A stretch of 64,000 nucleotides of DNA, taken from Nocardioides marmorisolisilvae. Its GTDB lineage: Bacteria > Actinomycetota > Actinomycetes > Propionibacteriales > Nocardioidaceae. Both the position numbers and the translations under genes were made by a program. How positions within the stretch are numbered: position 1 is the stretch's first letter; the number at the start of each line of letters is the position of its first letter. The notes beneath the pieces are model-generated. The model saw only the letters and a list, made by a program, of their open reading frames with translations, was not told the origin of the DNA and searched no databases. Below are positions 60,043 to 64,000 of this stretch, in pieces. The DNA lies in assembly GCF_003725775.1 (NCBI RefSeq), contig NZ_RJSG01000002.1, positions 1,268,400 through 1,332,399 on the forward strand, written 5' to 3'.

Positions 60043-60048
60043 ACGGAC

Positions 60049-60984
60049 ATGCGTTTCAACCCGAAGGCCCGCATCGACACCGGCCAGGTCGAGAACCGCA
60101 GCGGTGGCGGCGGAGGCTTCGGCGGAGGTCTCGGCGGCAGCGGGATGCGCATCCCGATCCCGAGCGGCGGAGGCGGCCGCGTCGGCCTCGGCACCGTCGT
60201 CGTGGTGATCATCTACATCGTCATCCAGGCGATCGGCGGCAACAGCCCGCTGTCCCCGCTGACCGACGGCAGCGACGGGACCTCGAGCACCGTGAGCGAT
60301 CACTGCCAGACCGGTGAGGACGCGAACCGCGACCAGGCCTGCGCGATCGACCTGCTCACCAACTCGATCCAGAACTACTGGGCCCAGACGCTGCCGGACC
60401 AGCAGGGCACCCAGTACGTCGACATCAAGACCGTGAAGTTCCGGGGCTCGACGAGCTCGGGCTGCGGGCGCGCGGTCTCCGCGATGGGCCCGTTCTACTG
60501 CCCCAACGACCAGCGGGTCTACATCGACCTGGACTTCATGGACGACATGCTCACCGGCCAGCTCGGCGCCGAGGGCGGTCCGTTCGCTCTCGGCTACGTG
60601 CTCGCCCACGAGTACGGCCACCACATCGAGGACCAGCTCGGCATCCTCGGCCAGATGCGGACCCAGCAGGGACCCCGGAGCGACTCGGTCAAGGCCGAGC
60701 TGATGGCCGACTGCCTGGGCGGGATGTGGGCCAAGGACGCGCAGAAGACCACCGACGCGCTGGGTCAGATGATCATCAGCGACCTGACCCCCGACGACAT
60801 CTCCCGGGCCATCAACGCCGCCCAGTCGGTCGGCGACGACCGGATCCAGAAGGAGTCCGGCGGGAAGGTCAATCCTGAACAGTGGACCCACGGGTCAGCG
60901 GCCCAACGGGAGCACTGGTTCAATACAGGTCTGAAGGAAGGGTCCCTGGAGGCCTGCGACACCTTCGCCCCCGGGGCGCTCTGA
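60049..60984 (+). CDS. Neutral zinc metallopeptidase (YpfJ/KPN_02809 family)
   Basis: A 311-residue protein with a Gly-rich N-terminus, one membrane helix (about 50-68, [16 protein letters not shown]) and an extracellular peptidase-like domain. The zinc motif is [12 protein letters not shown], preceded by AYVLA-type hydrophobics. Cysteines ([20 protein letters not shown]) may form disulphides. The function of the family is not established. TAGTGT lies six bases before the ATG. Confidence 0.88.
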   Translation: MRFNPKARIDTGQVENRSGGGGGFGGGLGGSGMRIPIPSGGGGRVGLGTVVVVIIYIVIQAIGGNSPLSPLTDGSDGTSSTVSDHCQTGEDANRDQACAIDLLTNSIQNYWAQTLPDQQGTQYVDIKTVKFRGSTSSGCGRAVSAMGPFYCPNDQRVYIDLDFMDDMLTGQLGAEGGPFALGYVLAHEYGHHIEDQLGILGQMRTQQGPRSDSVKAELMADCLGGMWAKDAQKTTDALGQMIISDLTPDDISRAINAAQSVGDDRIQKESGGKVNPEQWTHGSAAQREHWFNTGLKEGSLEACDTFAPGAL

Positions 60985-61018
60985 GCCTGGACGTCCCCCT
61001 GTAGTCACGAGGAGACCC

Positions 61019-62056
61019 ATGTCCACCGCCGCCGAGGAAGCAACCGGGACGACCGCCGAGGACCGGGACATCCTGGCCATCGCGCGTGAGCAGGTGCTCG
61101 AGCGCGGCGTACCGCTGGACGAGACCCAGATCCTGCGGGTGATGCGGACCTCCGACGCCGCCCTGACCGACCTGCTCGCCCTGGCCCACGAGGTCCGGAT
61201 GAAGTGGTGCGGCCCCGAGGTCGAGGTCGAGGGCATCGTGTCGATCAAGACCGGCGGCTGTCCCGAGGACTGCCACTTCTGCTCCCAGTCCGGCCAGTTC
61301 ACCTCCCCGGTGCGCTCTGTCTGGCTGAACATCCCCGAGCTGGTCAAGGCTGCCGAGCAGACCGCGGCCACCGGCGCCTCGGAGTTCTGCATCGTCGCCG
61401 CCGTCCGCGGACCCGACGAGCGTCTGATGACCCAGATGCGCGAGGGCGTGAAGGCGATCAAGGAGGCCGTCGACATCGAGGTCGCCGCCTCGCTCGGGAT
61501 GCTGTCCCAGGAGCAGGTCGACGACCTGGTCGACATGGGCATCCACCGCTACAACCACAACCTCGAGGCCGCGCGCAGCTTCTTCCCGCAGGTCGTCACC
61601 ACGCACTCCTGGGAGGAGCGCTGGGACACTTGCCTGATGGTCCGCGAGTCCGGCATGGAGCTGTGCTGCGGCTGCCTGGTCGGCATGGGCGAGACCGTCG
61701 AGCAGCGCGCCGAGCTCGCTGCCCAGCTCGGTGAGCTGCAGCCGGACGAGGTGCCGCTGAACTTCCTGAACCCGCGTCCCGGGACGCCGTTCGGCGACCT
61801 GCCGCTGATGGAGTCCACCGAGGCGCTGCGCACCATCGCCGCGTTCCGCCTGGCGCTCCCCCGCACGATCCTCCGGTACGCCGGCGGCCGGGAGCTCACC
61901 CTCGGTGACCTCGGCACCCGCGACGGCCTGCTCGGTGGCATCAACGCCGTCATCGTCGGCAACTACCTGACCACGCTGGGCCGGGACCCGAAGGAGGACC
62001 TGGCCCTGCTCGACGACCTGAAGATGCCGATCAAGGCGCTCAGCAGCAGCCTGTGA
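61019..62056 (+). CDS. bioB: Biotin synthase
   Basis: A 345-residue radical-SAM enzyme that inserts sulfur into dethiobiotin. The [4Fe-4S] motif is CPEDCHFC, and a second [2Fe-2S] cluster uses conserved cysteines in the barrel ([29 protein letters not shown]). GAGGAG precedes the ATG. The actinobacterial-type BioB often needs the small BsaP protein, which is encoded right after it with overlapping stop/start. Confidence 0.96.
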   Translation: MSTAAEEATGTTAEDRDILAIAREQVLERGVPLDETQILRVMRTSDAALTDLLALAHEVRMKWCGPEVEVEGIVSIKTGGCPEDCHFCSQSGQFTSPVRSVWLNIPELVKAAEQTAATGASEFCIVAAVRGPDERLMTQMREGVKAIKEAVDIEVAASLGMLSQEQVDDLVDMGIHRYNHNLEAARSFFPQVVTTHSWEERWDTCLMVRESGMELCCGCLVGMGETVEQRAELAAQLGELQPDEVPLNFLNPRPGTPFGDLPLMESTEALRTIAAFRLALPRTILRYAGGRELTLGDLGTRDGLLGGINAVIVGNYLTTLGRDPKEDLALLDDLKMPIKALSSSL

Positions 62057-62262
62057 TGACCAAGCTGCACCTGTACTGCGGCTACTGCGGTCGGCCGCGC
62101 ACCGAACCCGGTGAAGAATCCAGCCACGACGGGTGCGCCGAGAACCTGCGGATGGAACCGCCGCGCTACTGCTCGCAGTGCGGGCGCCGGATGCAGGTCC
62201 AGGTGTCGCCGACCTCGTGGACGGCCAAGTGCGTCGAGCACGGGGAGACCTCGAACCCGTAG
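62053..62262 (+). CDS. bsaP: Biotin synthase auxiliary protein BsaP
   Basis: A 69-residue protein with six cysteines: CGYC (9, 12), Cys28, CSQC (40, 43) and Cys60, suited to bind a metal or iron-sulfur cluster. Its place just after bioB and its cysteine pattern fit the mycobacterial BsaP (Rv1590 in M. tuberculosis), which is needed for BioB activity. The GTG overlaps the bioB stop (GTGATG). The exact start (GTG or the next ATG) is uncertain by one residue. Confidence 0.85.
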   Translation: MMTKLHLYCGYCGRPRTEPGEESSHDGCAENLRMEPPRYCSQCGRRMQVQVSPTSWTAKCVEHGETSNP

Positions 62263-62267
62263 GCACC

Positions 62268-63542
62268 ATGGACACTGACTTCGACCGCGACCACCTCTGG
62301 CACCCGTACTCCTCGATGACGGCGCCGGGGATCGTCTACCCGGTCTCGCGCGCCAGCGGCACCCGGCTGACCCTGGACGTCGCCGGGGCCGAGCGCGAGG
62401 TGGTCGACGCGATGAGCTCCTGGTGGTGCGCGATCCACGGGTACGGCGTCCCGGAGCTCGACGCGGCGGCCCGCGCGCAGCTGGATGCGATGAGCCACGT
62501 CATGTTCGGCGGCCTGACCCACGCCCCGGCGATCGAGCTCGGCCGGCGCCTCGTCGACCTGGCCCCCGACGGTCTCGACAAGGTGTTCTTCGCCGACTCC
62601 GGCTCGGTCTCGGTCGAGGTCGCGATGAAGATGGCCTGGCAGGCGCACGCCGCCGGCGGGCTGACCCGGACCAAGTTCTTCACCATCCGCGGCGGCTACC
62701 ACGGTGACACCTTCTCGCCGATGGGAGTCACCGACCCCGAGGGCGGCATGCACTCCATGTACGCCGGCCTGCTGGTCGAGCACGTCTTCGCGGAGCGCCC
62801 GCCGGCCATCGGTGAGCCGCTCGACGCCTGGGCCGAGGCGACCACGACCCTGTTCGAGCAGCACGCCGACGAGCTGGCCGCCGTCATCATCGAGCCGCTG
62901 CTCCAGGGAGCGGGTGGCATGCACGTCTACGACCCGGCGGCGGTCCGCCTCCTCGCGGACCTCGCCCGGCAGCACGGCGCGCTGGTGATCTTCGACGAGA
63001 TCGCCACCGGCTTCTACCGGACCGGCACCCGCTGGGCGGGAGACGCTTGCGAGGTCACCCCGGACATCCTCTGCGTGGGGAAAGCCCTGACCGGGGGCTA
63101 CCTCACCCTGGCCGCCGTGATCACCTCTGCCGAGATCGCGGCCCGGGTCGACGCCAGCCCGGCCGGCGCGATGATGCACGGGCCTACCTTCATGGCCAAC
63201 CCGCTGGCCTGTGCGGTCGCTTCGGCGAACCTGGACCTGCTCGCCTCCTACGACGTGGAGGCCCGGGTCAAGGAGATCAGCAGTGGCCTGACCAGCGGCC
63301 TGACCGCGGCCCACGACCTGCGCTCGATCGTCGACGTCCGGGTGCTCGGCGCCGTCGGGGTGCTCGAGCTCGACTCCCCCGTCGACGTACCGGCGATCAC
63401 CACGGCCGCGCTCGACCGCGGGGTCTGGGTGCGTCCGTTCCGCAACCTCGTCTACACGATGCCGCCCTTCATCAGCTCTCCCGAGGACGTCGAGACCATC
63501 ACCAAGGCCATGGTCGGCGCGGTCGAGGAGGTGCACGGATGA
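62268..63542 (+). CDS. bioA: Adenosylmethionine-8-amino-7-oxononanoate aminotransferase
   Basis: A 424-residue PLP enzyme that converts KAPA to DAPA using SAM as amino donor. It begins DRDHLWHPYSSMTAPG, typical of BioA, with VFFADSGSVSVEVAMKMAWQAH, the PLP Asp in VIFDEIATGFYRTG and the Schiff-base lysine in LCVGKALTGGYL. It starts five bases after bsaP and its stop overlaps bioF as ATGA. Confidence 0.96.
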   Translation: MDTDFDRDHLWHPYSSMTAPGIVYPVSRASGTRLTLDVAGAEREVVDAMSSWWCAIHGYGVPELDAAARAQLDAMSHVMFGGLTHAPAIELGRRLVDLAPDGLDKVFFADSGSVSVEVAMKMAWQAHAAGGLTRTKFFTIRGGYHGDTFSPMGVTDPEGGMHSMYAGLLVEHVFAERPPAIGEPLDAWAEATTTLFEQHADELAAVIIEPLLQGAGGMHVYDPAAVRLLADLARQHGALVIFDEIATGFYRTGTRWAGDACEVTPDILCVGKALTGGYLTLAAVITSAEIAARVDASPAGAMMHGPTFMANPLACAVASANLDLLASYDVEARVKEISSGLTSGLTAAHDLRSIVDVRVLGAVGVLELDSPVDVPAITTAALDRGVWVRPFRNLVYTMPPFISSPEDVETITKAMVGAVEEVHG

Positions 63543-64000
63543 GCTCGTACTCCGACTGGCTCGCCGAACGGGCCGCTGCCCGCGAGGAAGCCGGCCTCGT
63601 ACGACGCGTGTTCCCGAGCGACGTCGGCGGTCCGATGATCGACCTGGCCGGCAACGACTACCTCGGCCTGTCCCGCGACCCGCGGGTCGTCGACGCGGCG
63701 GCGGTCGCGGCGCGCGAGTTCGGCGCCGGCGCCGGAGCCTCCCGCCTGGTCACCGGCACCCTGGCCGTCCACGAGCTCCTCGAGGCCGCGCTCGCCGGGT
63801 TCACCGGGTTCCCGTCGGCACTGGTCTTCTCGACCGGGTACCACGCCAACCTCTCGGTGGTGGCGGCTCTCGCCGACGCGGACACCTTGATCGTCAGCGA
63901 CGCCCACGTGCACGCCTCGATGATCGACGCCTGCCGGCTCTCCCGAGGTCGAGTGCAGGTCGTTCCGCACAACGACGTCCAGGCGGTCGAGGACGCCCTG
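63539..64000 (+). CDS. bioF: 8-amino-7-oxononanoate synthase (partial, N-terminal 154 codons)
   Basis: The frame opens with ATGA overlapping the bioA stop and runs off the window. It reads MSSYSDWLAERAAAREEAGLVRR, then IDLAGNDYLGLSRDPRV and GAGASRLVTGTLAVHELLE, which are the N-terminal signatures of BioF, a PLP enzyme joining pimeloyl thioester and alanine. The PLP lysine is beyond the end. It completes bioB-bsaP-bioA-bioF as one operon; bioD may follow. Confidence 0.94.
   Translation, partial: MSSYSDWLAERAAAREEAGLVRRVFPSDVGGPMIDLAGNDYLGLSRDPRVVDAAAVAAREFGAGAGASRLVTGTLAVHELLEAALAGFTGFPSALVFSTGYHANLSVVAALADADTLIVSDAHVHASMIDACRLSRGRVQVVPHNDVQAVEDAL

Overview
The window is a 64 kb piece of a high-GC actinobacterial chromosome. 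A complete Pup-proteasome system, mycothiol synthesis (mshC), a PAC2 protein, SCO1664/DUF3090 proteins and many TANNNT-driven leaderless genes all point to the Actinobacteria. The overall style suggests Nocardioides or a close relative in the Nocardioidaceae; that genus call is inference. Genes fill almost all of the sequence and no gap exceeds 300 bases. The longest is the roughly 250-base divergent metH/PAC2 region. I see no insertion sequence, prophage or CRISPR array. One RNA gene, tRNA-Leu(GAG), is present.

Layout. 1-12.0 kb (minus strand) is the protein-degradation block: M50 protease, trmI, mpa, dop, pup, prcB, prcA, pafA, an FKBP lipoprotein, pafB, pafC, tatA, tatC (cut by the window edge). 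12.1-25 kb holds GtrA, a polyprenol mannose synthase, a RecB-like nuclease, a HAD phosphatase, metH, PAC2, mshC, a conserved triad (SCO1664 kinase-like, DUF3090, histidine phosphatase), corA and uppP. From tatC to uppP the gene content and order resemble Mycobacterium tuberculosis Rv2095c-Rv2136c, as I remember that region. 25-35 kb carries an aldo/keto reductase, DUF5703, an M20 peptidase with an unlisted 41-residue upstream gene, a ceramidase-like hydrolase, tRNA-Leu, a small secreted protein, YiaA/B, an SDR, a purine cluster (guaB1, nucleosidase, DUF1059) and a membrane nucleotide cyclase. 35-46 kb has two acyl-CoA dehydrogenases behind a 17-bp palindrome, peptide deformylase, a TrmH methyltransferase, a CysG-type siroheme enzyme, YbhB, a lysophospholipase-like hydrolase, an orphan Imm1-like protein, tandem TauE/SafE exporters, and SPFH plus NfeD. 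46-60 kb has an ABC ATPase, serB, sixA, an MFS pump, fabG-fabI, dodecin, DUF3099, moaA, SURF1, an atypical SDR, an ABC exporter, a crotonase and an ABC-F protein. 60-64 kb has a zinc metallopeptidase and the biotin operon bioB-bsaP-bioA-bioF (bioF cut by the window end).

How the parts work together. Dop deamidates Pup (which ends in GGQ), PafA attaches it to substrates, and Mpa unfolds tagged proteins into the PrcA/PrcB chamber. PafBC is the WYL-domain DNA-damage regulator pair. metH, mshC, the siroheme enzyme and serB link methionine, cysteine/thiol and serine metabolism. fabG-fabI are a type II fatty-acid synthesis pair.

The most unusual features lie in how genes abut one another. Twenty-eight genes have a TANNNT box exactly 6-7 nt before the start codon. 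In several places the upstream gene's TAG stop is the first half of that box. Three convergent pairs share a palindromic CTAG double stop, and three others overlap tail-to-tail by 51-80 bp. A 22-23 bp dispersed repeat occurs three times. It supplies the stop codon of two unrelated genes and the start of fabI. metH has a structured leader ending in a perfect hairpin that contains its Shine-Dalgarno sequence. The best candidates for undescribed biology are the SCO1664/DUF3090/phosphatase triad, the repeat, the metH leader and the 41-residue gene.
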